The notes below the pieces were generated by a model. It was given only the letters and a program-made list of their open reading frames with translations. It made no database searches and was not told where the DNA came from. Below are positions 46,616 to 56,490 of a DNA stretch of 64,000 nucleotides, piece by piece (within the stretch, counting starts at the first letter, position 1; each line of letters opens with the position of its first letter). Both the position numbers and the translations under genes were made by a program. This stretch comes from Phanerochaete sordida. Lineage: Eukaryota > Basidiomycota > Agaricomycetes > Polyporales > Phanerochaetaceae. The stretch lies in the NCBI GenBank assembly GCA_019973155.2, contig BPQB01000090.1, forward strand, positions 1 through 64,000. The letters run 5' to 3'.

Positions 46616-47587
46616 TTAGATGCTCACCGAGGTCAGCTCGAGATCTAGCTGATCGCCGAGCCGTCTGTTGTATTCGAGGAGCTCCATTGGGACTTTCTGG
46701 CGACAATCGTCGCAGTCGCCGATGTTGGCAACAGTCTGATCAACGAGTTTGGAGTCTTGAAGCGATGCACCAGACACGTTCTTCGAGAAGGCGTTCCTGA
46801 GCCGATGGAGGTGTAGGCGAAACCACAGTCGCCCACGGCAATCATCGCACTCATCGAGGTTCAGAAGAACGACGTCTTCCCCGAAATCACGTCTGTTACA
46901 GTTGAACCGCTCATCGGGGTCCACGCTGTTCCACACCTCCTCGATGGTCATGTCCCAGCTCTCGTCTGGCTCGTCGTCGCCCGGACTGTAGTAGTCGAAG
47001 AGGCAGACGCATGCCTCGCGGAACGTGCGCAGGTCGTGGTAATGCTCTGCGGACATCGCGGCGAGCCCGGTGAGCGACAGGTCCAGGAGCGGATGCTTCA
47101 GCGACGCGTGCGCAGCCTTCGCGGCGAGCTTCGTGAAATTGTGCCGCCGAGCGATCGCGTACACGGCCATGACCCAAAAGTAGCCTTCGTCGAGGAAACC
47201 CGAGGACTCTAGGACGCGCCTGACGTGTGCCACGACCCCGTCCATCGCGTACTTGTCCGCAACAGCTAGCAGGTCGCTTGCTCTGGATGGGCTCTTGATG
47301 CTGGGGCCTTTTCCTGGGTAGAGCACGCCGAGCAGAAGATGCAGCGTCTCCGCGTTCTCCTGCATCGGCACGATGGGCAAAGATGGTTCTCCTTCGCCGG
47401 ACGCGCTCGGCTCCTGCGGCAGCGCAAACATCGCCTCGAACACCGACGACGCGTCGGACAGCACAGCTCTGTGTACGTGGAAGTCGACCTTGTCGGACGA
47501 GCGCAGAACCACGTCTGCAGAAGGCTTGTTAAAGCAGTGCCGGAGGGGCACTGTCACCTTGGGCTTCGGCTTGGTGCCTGGTGCCAT
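46616..47587 (-). CDS. BTB/POZ protein 4 of the array
   Basis: Single exon, 323 residues. BTB domain: SADVVLRSSDKVDFHVHRAV, LSDASSVFEAMFALPQEP, LLLGVLYPGKG, then VADKYAMDGVVAHVRRVLES. Helical region with IARRHNFTKLAAKAAHASLK. Two cysteine pairs follow in the C-terminal third: DECDDCRGRLWFRLH near residue 240 and GDCDDCRQKVPMELLEY near 290, which look like metal-binding corners. It is the near neighbour of protein 5, with similar coding and upstream sequence, so the two are a recent tandem duplicate. Confidence 0.87.
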   Translation of the reverse strand: MAPGTKPKPKVTVPLRHCFNKPSADVVLRSSDKVDFHVHRAVLSDASSVFEAMFALPQEPSASGEGEPSLPIVPMQENAETLHLLLGVLYPGKGPSIKSPSRASDLLAVADKYAMDGVVAHVRRVLESSGFLDEGYFWVMAVYAIARRHNFTKLAAKAAHASLKHPLLDLSLTGLAAMSAEHYHDLRTFREACVCLFDYYSPGDDEPDESWDMTIEEVWNSVDPDERFNCNRRDFGEDVVLLNLDECDDCRGRLWFRLHLHRLRNAFSKNVSGASLQDSKLVDQTVANIGDCDDCRQKVPMELLEYNRRLGDQLDLELTSVSI

Positions 47588-48460
47588 CGTCTACAACGTC
47601 TTTGAGAGCGACCTGGCTGGTCTGGAGGAAAGGCTGCAAGTCAGATTCGCAGAATAAACAGGGAAGAGCCAAATGCTGCACACCTGAGTAGGATGTATGC
47701 GTGTGCGAGAGAAAACCGCGTCGTGAGTGGGGGCAGAGGTCAAGCACGGAAGCGCTCAAAATATGACGGCGTTGGCCTGGACATTTGTATCAGCATGCCG
47801 CCGCAGCGACGAGCAAGCTCGAGCAGGTCGCACACCTCTTGCCTATACAGCCCAACTGCTTTCTGAACGTACACTGCGCGGTCGCATGAGGCGATACCCT
47901 CCAAGTTTTGCGCGGATGACACCAGGGTCTCGTATGGTTTTGAGTGACAGCGGAGAGCATCGTTCTAGCAAACAGAAGGAGTCATATCAGGAGCAGACTC
48001 GAAGTTTGGGAGAACTGCTGGGATGTATGCGGAGTAGAGTTATTTACGTGGATGTTTTGGAGAAAAGTGAGTCGCGCTTTGTGGCGGAGCGCTTCACGGT
48101 TGAGAACGTTGATGAGCGGCAGCTCCGCGGACAGCTCTTTGCTTCTTCCCGCTATATGTATAGCATCACAAATAATGAAGATTCTCTCTACATAGATACT
48201 TGCTGGCTAACCACGAAACTAGGACAGCCAAGATCCATGCGTAGACGAGCCAATCGTGAGTCCAACAGTGGTCGTATGCTACTGGGTCCGCCACCTTGTG
48301 CACAGGCGCGATAACGGCGTCGTGAATTCGTCGAGGTCCCCGACGTCGAGCGGCGGGCATGCCAGCCCCCAGGCGAGCCCTGCGAGGAGAGTCATGTGAG
48401 CCCGTTTATTCGCGTTCAACAAGCACACGTGATCGCGATCGAGCCTCGCCAGCCTCGAGG
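47588..48460. other. Intergenic upstream of BTB gene 4
   Basis: Positions about 47590-47760 resemble the region upstream of BTB gene 5 (50555-50740), showing that promoter sequence was copied with the gene. The rest holds no recognised gene. Confidence 0.55.
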
Positions 48461-48461
48461 G

Positions 48462-48469
48462 TATAAATA
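48462..48469 (+). promoter_or_regulatory. TATA box inside a small palindrome
   Basis: TATAAATA sits within GAGGGTATAAATACCCTC (7-bp arms, 4-base centre), 78 bp before an ATG in good context (GCCATGG). The sequence between is C/T-rich, like a fungal core promoter. Confidence 0.45.
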
Positions 48470-48546
48470 CCCTCGCGGCTCCCCCAGGCTCCCCATCGTC
48501 CTCTGCCTCTCTCCTCTGCCTCCTCCTTCCTCACTCTTTGCAAGCC

Positions 48547-49088
48547 ATGGGGACCTGGGCCCACGCCCCTCCCTTCTGGTTTCTCGGCATGGTGCCCGGC
48601 CGGCCTGCGACGCCGGGTCACCCAGGTACTTACCCTACCTACTGCCGACGCCACTGGCGGGTTCGCACACCGTGCGGCCTGCCGCCGAGCGACTTGTGGG
48701 GTGAAAGCCTTGCCTCGCTTCGGTGACCGTGGCTGACACAGACGTGCCTCCGGCGCGATCTGTGCCGTGGACGCTGCGCTCCGTGCCATGTCGTCCGCGG
48801 AAACGCGAGGCCGCTTCGGCGGAATGGCGGGACCAGCTAGCGCTCTCTCGCCAGCCATCTGTCGCTCCTCGGAGACACCGGTGGTGCCTTGCAGGCTCGT
48901 TGTCCTCACCATGGGATCACTTGCCGCCCCACGGACTTTGGCTTAACGGCCCTCCGTTGGGGTTCCCGAAGGATGGGCGGCCTCCGGGTCGTCCTGGTGC
49001 GGGCCTCTACGTGGCCCTTCGGGACAAGTACCCTGCTGACTTCGGTCGGTGGGCGAAACTAACACGCACCGAACACTCTGCTTCGTAG
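48547..49088 (+). CDS. Possible small orphan gene
   Basis: Exons 48547-48625 and 48742-49088 join in frame to 141 codons. The intron has a GTACTT donor and a GGCTGACACAG branch/acceptor end. A TATA box lies 78 bp upstream and the ATG is in GCCATGG context. The product is Pro/Arg/Trp-rich with no signal peptide, no membrane span and no domain I recognise; it contains PPLGFPKDGRPPGRPG and ends TRTEHSAS. It sits between BTB genes 4 and 5 on the opposite strand and is more GC-rich than its flanks. It could instead be a non-coding transcript or chance ORF in a GC-rich island. Confidence 0.35.
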
Positions 49089-49579
49089 TCTAGTCGTCCA
49101 GTTGTACACTACGCCAAAAATTTTAGTTATGCATCCAGTCGATTCGCTATGTGTCACTTACGTATGAGCGTCGGGTCAAGATATGCAAAGAGCCAGACTA
49201 AGTTCACCTCAGCTGAATGTATGCGTGTGGAGGCGTGAATATAAGACGAGAAGAACGAGAGTGGGCCTGTCAAGCCAACAAGCGCCCGGCCCTCGCTTCA
49301 TGCGCGCTGGCCTCTACTTAACGGATTCGGACTTTCTATCATGGGATTATTGAGTGTCCGGTCATTCGTCACGTAGTTGAAGGGAAAGTGAGATCAAGAG
49401 TGTCCTGCACTCAAATAGAGGAAGTACAAAACCTAGGGCACTGACGACATATTGTCTGAGTGAAAAATGTGTGGAGGTCTGGAATGGGACGCCTCAAACG
49501 GTCAGCAGAACTTGAAGACTGCACGGCTATTTGAACACATGGTACTTGAACTCGATCTGCTTATCCCGTCAACTAGCAG
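49089..49579. other. Intergenic
   Basis: A 491-bp AT-richer spacer between the possible orphan gene and the 3' end of BTB gene 5. Nothing recognised. Confidence 0.5.
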
Positions 49580-50554
49580 TCACTCTATGCGCAAGATGCC
49601 ACTCACGGCAAGCAGGTCGTGGTCAAGTTTATCACCGAGCCTTTTGCTGAACTCAAGGAGCTCCATGGGGGCCTTCTCGAGGCATTCGTCGCAGCCGATG
49701 CTCGCGACCGTCTTGTCGATGAGGCTGATGTCCTGCACAGACGCGCCACACACGCTCGCGGAGAACGCCGCCTTCAGCCGCTGGACGTGCAGCCGCAGCC
49801 AGAGGCGTCCGCGGCAGTCCTCGCAGTCGTCGAGGTTCAGGATGACGATCTCGCTGTCGTCGCGCACGTTGCACTTGAGCCGGCCGGAGTAGCCCCAGTC
49901 CCAGACGTCCGCGAGCGCGCCATCCCAGCCGTCGTCGTCCATGTCCTCCTCGTCCGGCAGGTAGCCGTCGATGAGCGCGACGCACGCCTCGCGGTACGAG
50001 AGCAGGTCGTTGTAGTGCGTGAGCGGCAGCGTCGCGAGCCCCGTGAGCGAGTACGTGACGAGCGGGTGCTTGAGCGACGCGCGCGCGGCCCGCGCGGCGA
50101 GGTCCATGAAGTTGTGGCGCCGCGCAAGCGCATATATGGACATGATCTTGAGGTAGCCGCCCTCGGAGAGGTCTGTGCACTCGAGCGTGCGCTTCACGTG
50201 TGTCGCGACGCCGTCCATCGCGTACTTGTCCGCGACGGCCAGCAGATCGCTGGCGCGGGACGGGGTATTAATCGAGATTCCCTTGCCAGGGTAGAAGGTT
50301 TCGAGGAGAAGGAGCAGCGTCTTCGCGTTCTCCTGCATCGGTACGACGGGCAAGCTCGGCGCACCTCCGAGTGGCGCGCCCGGCTCCTGTGGCAGCGCAA
50401 ACATTGTCTCGAAGAACGACGACGCGTCGGACAGTACGACTTTGTGCACGTGGAAGTCAATCTTGTCGGACGAGCGCAGAATCACGTCTGCAGAGGGCTT
50501 GTTGAAGGCAGGATGGGGGGACACCTTGGGCTTCGGCTTCGAACCTGGCGGCAT
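49580..50554 (-). CDS. BTB/POZ protein 5 of the array
   Basis: Single exon, 324 residues. BTB domain: SADVILRSSDKIDFHVHKVV, LSDASSFFETMFALPQEP, LLLLLETFYPGKG, then VADKYAMDGVATHVKRTLE. Helical part LARRHNFMDLAARAARASLK. C-terminal cysteine pairs are LDDCEDCRGRLWLRLH and GCDECLEKAPMELLEF, matching protein 4. An acidic loop EEDMDDD separates them from the helical part. Codon usage is strikingly C/G-ending compared with protein 4, so it is either under stronger codon selection or has drifted by GC-biased conversion. Start codons of proteins 4 and 5 are 2967 bp apart. Confidence 0.87.
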   Translation of the reverse strand: MPPGSKPKPKVSPHPAFNKPSADVILRSSDKIDFHVHKVVLSDASSFFETMFALPQEPGAPLGGAPSLPVVPMQENAKTLLLLLETFYPGKGISINTPSRASDLLAVADKYAMDGVATHVKRTLECTDLSEGGYLKIMSIYALARRHNFMDLAARAARASLKHPLVTYSLTGLATLPLTHYNDLLSYREACVALIDGYLPDEEDMDDDGWDGALADVWDWGYSGRLKCNVRDDSEIVILNLDDCEDCRGRLWLRLHVQRLKAAFSASVCGASVQDISLIDKTVASIGCDECLEKAPMELLEFSKRLGDKLDHDLLAVSGILRIE

Positions 50555-51046
50555 CGTCTACGGTGTCTTCGAGGGCGACGTTGGCTGGTCTGGGGAAACT
50601 CTGAGGACGAAATTCACGTAGTGATTTGGCAAGATGAAATGCTGCGCACCTGGACAAGATGTATGTATCTCGCGTACGCGCGAGACAACCGCGTCGTGGA
50701 TGAGGGCAGTAGACAAGTGAGGAAGCGCTCAGAGTACCGCCTCGCAGCCTGGCCTTAATGAAGCGCGACATGCGACGCGTCGAGACTCGAGACTCTTCAC
50801 CTGTGAGCTGTCAGCACGTTCGAGCCTTCGAGCCAGATACATGAGAGTCAGGTTCCAGTCTAGGCTGTTTTTGCATCGATTATTCGTATATATATGCTAG
50901 TGGTACAAAGCGTGCATCTATGAATTAACACAAAGTAGACGTCCAACAAACTTCCCCAGGAGCAAGCGGCAGGTTGTAAGATAGCATGAAAGCAGATGAG
51001 TGGTATATAGCAGAGCGAGACGAAGCGGAGGCGGAGGGCGGCGCGC
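50555..51046. other. Intergenic
   Basis: A 492-bp region with the promoter of BTB gene 5 and the 3' UTR of HMG-CoA synthase. Both genes are on the minus strand. Nothing else seen. Confidence 0.5.
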
Positions 51047-52684
51047 TTATGCCTTGGACGCGCGGCGGTACTTGCGGCGGTACTTCGCGTCAACCTCCTC
51101 GAGGAAGTAGCCGCCCGGCCAGATGTTGTCGACGGAGCCCTCAGGGGTCCACGTCTTGGTGAGGTGGTGCGACTCACGGAGCTGGTTGTGAAAGTTAGCA
51201 CGAGTACCAGGCAGGAGGGATACGGAAGACGCACCTTCAGCGAGTCGACGTACTCCTGGCAGGGCACGACCTTCATCGCGGCGAGGCGGTTGACGAGGTC
51301 GAGCTGCTGCGCAATCTCGGTGGTGTCGCCCTTGACCTTGATGGTGAAGAACGAGGAGGCGATGCCGGAGCCGTACGCGAACATCGAGATGCGCTTGCCG
51401 AGGAGCTCCTGCGGCGCGACGGACGACACGAGGGACGCGAGGCCGCCGTAGAGCGACGCGGTGTACATGTTGCCGCAGCGGCGTGCGCACTTCATTGAAA
51501 GCTCGACGTGCGACTCGAAGTCGGCCTTCGCGACGGCCATGAACGTCTTCTCGAGCGTCTTGTCGAGGAGCGACTCCTTGTAGGGCTGCGCGAGGATCGC
51601 GTCGCGGTTCGGCACGGCCGCGTACTTGGGGTGCGCGGGGTTCGCCATGAAGTCGTTCCAGACGAGGCGCGCGTGCGCCTTCTGCACCATCTTGCCGTAC
51701 GGGCTGTGGAACACGGGGTAGTCGACGTCCGCGAGCGAGAACGCGGGCGCGTCGGCGTGCGCGGCGCCGTTGCCGTGCAGGCTCGCGACCTTCTTCGCCT
51801 TCGCGTGCTTCTTCGTGAACGCCTGGTACGAGGCGTCGATGGCGGAGATGTACGACGTGATCGAGAGCGGGCCGTCGACCTCGGGGTACTCCGAGTCGAG
51901 CTTCGGCTTGTAGAAGTCGTACGCGTGCGTCATGTGCGTACCGTGGACAGCTGGGGACTTTGTGAGCGCAGGACCGGCGTGTCACACGAGCGGTACGTAC
52001 GTTCCATCGCGAGGGGCGCGTTGGGACCGATGAGCATAGCACATGCACCGGCACCACCAGACGGGCGGCCGCTGCCCTCGGCGTAGATGGCAATGTCACC
52101 GCAGACGACGAGCGCGTTGCGGCCGTCCCATGACGTGGACTCGACCCAGTTGACAGCGTTGAAGAGCGCGGCAGTGGAGCCGTAGCATGCGTTTTTCGAA
52201 TCGACACCCTCGACATCGGTGTTGCCCGCGGAGGCAAAGAGGTCCATCAAGAAGGTCTTGCTGGCCTTCGACAGGTCGACAGCGGTCTCGGTGCCGACGT
52301 CGATGCGGCCAATGGACTTGGGGTCGATGTCGTACTTCTCGAGCAGGTTCGCGACAGCTGCGCGGAATGAGCGGACACGTCACGAAACAGGGCTTTGGCA
52401 ACGCACCAGTCAGGAGGAACGAGTTGATGTCCTCGCGGTCGTCGCAGCACGCCATGTACTTCTGGCCAAGACCAATGGTGTACTTGCCCTTTGCGACACC
52501 ATCGAACTCCTCGAGCTCCTCCTCGGAGATGCACTACGCGGTGTGTCAGCGAGCCGACAGGCCCCAAAGCGCGACTGCTACTCACCCGCTTGGGGAAGTA
52601 CATCTCCATGGCGAGGATGCCGACATCCTTGGGGCGCGGGGGGACAGCGACGTCGTGCGCAGAGCCGTTCAGGGGGATGGTCAT
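51047..52684 (-). CDS. ERG13: Hydroxymethylglutaryl-CoA synthase
   Basis: Condenses acetyl-CoA with acetoacetyl-CoA to HMG-CoA, the step before HMG-CoA reductase in the mevalonate pathway to sterols and dolichol. Five exons (52586-52684, 52407-52533, 52001-52357, 51235-51950, 51047-51181) give 477 residues, the usual size. Family blocks in order: [54 protein letters not shown], then the catalytic Cys near residue 133 in [55 protein letters not shown] and [20 protein letters not shown] follow, the last carrying the active-site His (VFHSPYGK). It ends [11 protein letters not shown]. There is no mitochondrial presequence, so it is the cytosolic enzyme. Confidence 0.97.
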
Positions 52685-53762
52685 GGCTGGCGGTGTTCCT
52701 GGTGGTGGGCGAAGCGAGAGGGCGGTTGAACAGAACGCCTGGCGGCCGTTCGCGGTTTAAATAGCAAAAATTGGGGATGAGACGATTTTGAACGAGGGCC
52801 TGGCTGGCGGTGGTGGTACGATCATAACCATCACAGGCCCCGCGATTTCACATTTCCCGACCAGCCAATCGCAGCCCTCGGCGTTTCCTGTCCTCGCAGC
52901 CCAGACACTTCTGCACCGAGTATTTCTCCCCGCATCGTCAGGCGACGACGGCGAATGTGGGGCACGCGCGTGGCCGTGCAGCTCAGTACATCGGACGACC
53001 TCCATCTCCGGCGACGTTCCATTTTCCCACTTGTAACGTTAAGGTTCTCCGTATCTTCAAAATGGATCGCTTTTGTCCGTCTGCCGCCGGCTGCCTTCCC
53101 TCTGCCTGTCGCCTTCAGTGCCCCCTGAGCATCGTTTCACGCCACGAGACCTCAGTGTAGACGTCCCTAACTACCTCTCGGGCGACATCGAGTCTTCGCA
53201 CGGCGCCAGCGACTCCTGGCCGCCGCCGGGTGCGCAGAAGCGTTCTGCGTGGCGATGATGCGCGCGGTATGCCCTAGGTTATGTGTCAGAACACCGAAGG
53301 TTTGCCTCACATGAGGCCACTTCATGCTCTATGGCGTGTGCGCATGCTCATGAATTTGATCACCTGAGCGCGCGCAGGCAGCATATCGTCCGACATTGAC
53401 ACAGGCGCAGGCGTCGGGCGGTGTGTAACAAGGTGCATGCCGAGAAGGGTGATGGTGGCGAGAGTGAGCAGTCAGTCATTTGACGTGCCTATCTACTCGA
53501 GTCTCTGCCTGCCTGATGTTACACTTCCTACAGCTGCAGGTGGCGAAACAGGAGCACCAGCAAGTCCAGTTGACGTTGATGGTACGTTTTGCAGACACTC
53601 GTCCATCGTGCTCCGATCCGATTGTCGACTTGTCAACGTGAGACGAGCGAGGCGGTGAAGACAGAGATCTTTCCCATGACCGGATGCCGAGACTTTCGGC
53701 CCAGTCCTCCACTACGTCGCAATGCAGATATGCTGTAGCCATAATAGTAGCACGAAACACAT
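52685..53762. other. Intergenic upstream of HMG-CoA synthase
   Basis: A 1.08-kb region with the HMG-CoA synthase promoter on its left. Open frames are short and unrecognised. No sterol-response element could be identified with confidence. Confidence 0.5.
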
Positions 53763-53764
53763 TA

Positions 53765-54066
53765 GGGTGTTTCACGGTACGCTTTTTGACGCGTTTTTGG
53801 GGGCGTTTTTGAGGTCGTTTTTGGACCCTTTTTGCATCCATCCGACGAGTTCAGAACAGCTCTGGAAGTGTGCCTCTGACTCCCAGACTGTAGAAAAACG
53901 AATGGATGAAAAAGGCCTGCAAAAACGTTCCCAAAACGCCTCGAGAGGCGTTTTGACTCGAAGCGTTTTTGACCGAAAAACGTTTTCGGGCTGCTCCTGC
54001 CGGCCTCGAAAACGCGACCAAAAACGCACCCAAAAAGCCCTTCAAAAACGCTACTGTGAAACACCC
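53765..54066. mobile_element. MITE-like element, 302 bp
   Basis: It begins GGGTGTTTCACGGTA and ends with the reverse complement of GGGTGTTTCACAGTA, one mismatch in 15. TA dinucleotides border both ends (53763-53764 and 54067-54068), as for Tc1/mariner insertions; reading the repeat one base longer would give an ATT duplication instead. Inside each arm the unit GCGTTTTTG is repeated several times in opposite orientation, and the middle has a palindrome with arms CAAAACGCCTC at 53932-53955. No transposase is encoded, so it would depend on one elsewhere. Confidence 0.75.
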
Positions 54067-54068
54067 TA

Positions 54069-54775
54069 TTAAGAGGCTGTTCGCCGGTCGATGTCCGGAG
54101 GCAGCTCTCGCGAAATTTGTACCTACCAACTAGCAGGGCGAACGAGGAACTTATATCAGTCCTGAGGCCTGATACCGATAACGTCGACCGTATTGACCAG
54201 ACCATGCCAGGAACATCCAAAGTATCTTCCTCGCATCCACCCAATTAAAGTCTACGAGCAACGCCCAGGGCAGCGCAAAAAGCTTAGTAGACGGCACAAG
54301 CGCACGTGAATCGAATCGAGCAGCACATTGGTGGAGCAACTGGGCAAGTACGCGCATCGATGCATCGCCCGCGATCTGTACGTGTGCATGGAAGCCCGCA
54401 AGGTTCGAGGAATCGCGACCACCGCCAGGCATCGCCTTGCGCGAACAAGGTTCGGCGGAGCGCTGCGGGGGGCGATCACGCCCAGGCTGCGGCGTCCGGC
54501 TCCCGGAGGCTCTGCCTGGATCTCCGCGGTCGATGTTTGGCTGGCGCAAACATACCTGAGGACGCGATCTGCAGGATCTCACAGGTGCAGAGACAGCTGC
54601 GTGAGCGTGAGTAGATGGGAGATATGGGGTATGGCTCGGTGAATACGCTGTATTCCGACTTCTCAGTTATCCAGCTGCGCTCAGGCATGTGCATACGGGA
54701 TCTGCGCAGGGATGCCGTTGGATTGCAGCCACGGGTACAGGTCCACCCGACAGCGCATGGAAATACAACAGGGCT
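54069..54775. other. Intergenic
   Basis: A 707-bp region between the MITE-like element and the 3' end of dolichyldiphosphatase. No gene recognised. Confidence 0.5.
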
Positions 54776-56490
54776 CTACCTCGTCTTCTTCGCCGGACTC
54801 GACGCATCCGCGCGCTGCAGCGCATCCCACTTCGCGCGCCACGCGAGCCACTGCGCCTCCGTGCCGCCATCGGGATACACCGCCCAGCCGTCGCGCAGGC
54901 GGAACCACGCGAGCAGCGGGTGCGCCAGCAGCGCGGTGCGCAATCTCCCCACGAGCGAACGCGGACGCGCGGCCGGGAGCACCTCGACGAGCGCGTACCA
55001 CGCCGCGCCGCACGCGAGCCCGATGGCGACGCCCCAGAGCACCTGGCGCGCGGAGTGGTACGTGAGGGCGTATCTGCGTCCGCGTCAGCCGTCTCGCCCC
55101 ACCAAACAAAGACAGAGCGCACCGAGAATACGCGACGGCGCCCGCCCACGCCGCGACGCCGCCGCACACGGCGAGCGTGCGCGCGGTGTCGAGCGCGCGC
55201 GAGCCCGTGCTGGCGAAGCGGTGCCGGAGCGCGAGGTGGCACAGCAGGAAGGCGGCGAAGTAGCCCATCCATTGGCTGTGCGAGGAGGGGAAGCCGTAGC
55301 CGGGGCCCATGTGCTCTGTGGGGCGCGCATCAGCGCACGGACGCGAGGTGGAAAGTCAGAGGCGAAGTGAGGAGCGCGCGTCGACTGGGCGGCAGCGCGC
55401 CTTGGGCCCTTGGACGCCAGTCCCGTTGAAGGGCTTCGGCATCGTGCCGGAGGCTCGCGTGGGCTCGTCGGAGCACAGAGCTGCCGCGGCGGACAGCTGC
55501 GAGGTTGGGCAGCACGTAGCTACTCCCCGTGGGTACTTGTCTGGTCACAGACGGATGTATCCATCCGTCAAGACCACTGAAGGGCGACACGAAGTGAGGC
55601 CCCAGGTGCTCTGACACACACTGGTCCTTGCGCTGCGCTCGAATGAGGGTCTAGGGTCCAGGACCCATGAGCCCAGAATGTCAAATCGACCGGGGAGCAC
55701 TCTCGTTCGGGCGTGCAGCGGCCAGCGGCCAGCGGGCTATCGCAGGGAGCACACTTTATGGCACCCTTCGGCGGACTAGCGGCGTGTAGCCAGCGGGGAG
55801 CGTGATGTCCGCCCACTCATCGTGGCTCTGCAGCAGGTCATCTCGGCCGGCGAAGCTCCCCGACGGCAGCCGCTACGTGGTGTCCGATGGCATAGCTGCC
55901 GCGGTTGCCTCAGGCCCAGGTCAGCAACAGCGAGCCCTCGGCACACGACGAAGCCACAGGCTCTTTGGTGGCCCTGACGTTTGGGAGTTCAAGGGCTCAT
56001 GGAACGGGGCCCATGGGCCCTGCTGTCCAGTGTATTCGACATCTGGGCGAAGTCGAGCGGGGCTGTGCGCAGCGCGTCGGGCGCGCGGCGAGTCCGACGC
56101 GCTGCTCGGCTAGGGGCAGAAGGCGGGGGCTCACCGTAAGGCCGGTCCTCCTGGATGAGGTGCTTGAGCACCCAGTTGAAGGCCTCGCACAGCAGCTGGC
56201 CGGCCCACATCTCGATGAAGAAGAGCTCGCGGGTGTACACCGCGAGCGCGAGGTACGCCGGCTGTGAGTCGGGGCGGTCAGTGGGTCTCAGAACCGTTGG
56301 TGAAGTGCTTACGTTCAGTAAGACCGGGCTGAGCGTTAGCAGCGCCAGCAGCTGCGCGGTGCGCGAAGACTCGTCGTCTGCGCAGGAAGTTTGTTAGTCC
56401 TGAGCCAGAACTTGGCGGCCATGGCTTACAGAGAACATATGTCACGTCGAGGGCAGCGAGACCCTCGAGGGAATTTTGAGCCGCGGACAT
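54776..56490 (-). CDS. CAX4: Dolichyldiphosphatase (PAP2 superfamily, ER)
   Basis: Hydrolyses dolichyl diphosphate to dolichyl phosphate on the ER lumenal face, recycling the carrier of N-glycosylation. Five exons (56430-56490, 56313-56377, 56135-56261, 55123-55315, 54776-55073) give 247 residues; yeast Cax4 has 239. Start at 56490 gives the family N terminus LAALDVTYVLYD. The PAP2 signature is complete: KHLIQEDRP (K-x6-RP), FPSSHSQ (PSxHS) and SRYALTYH (SR-x5-H). Hydrophobic helices are LLALLTLSPVLLN, the stretch after PSSHSQ, and VLWGVAIGLACGAAWYALVE. Intron 3 is 819 nt (55316-56134), while the others are about 50 nt. The C-terminal tail ends in SPAKKTR, though it is not a clear KKxx signal. 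Confidence 0.9.

Noticed and set aside
51508..52086. 192-codon plus-strand ORF
   Set aside because: Arg/Val-rich antisense shadow of HMG-CoA synthase.
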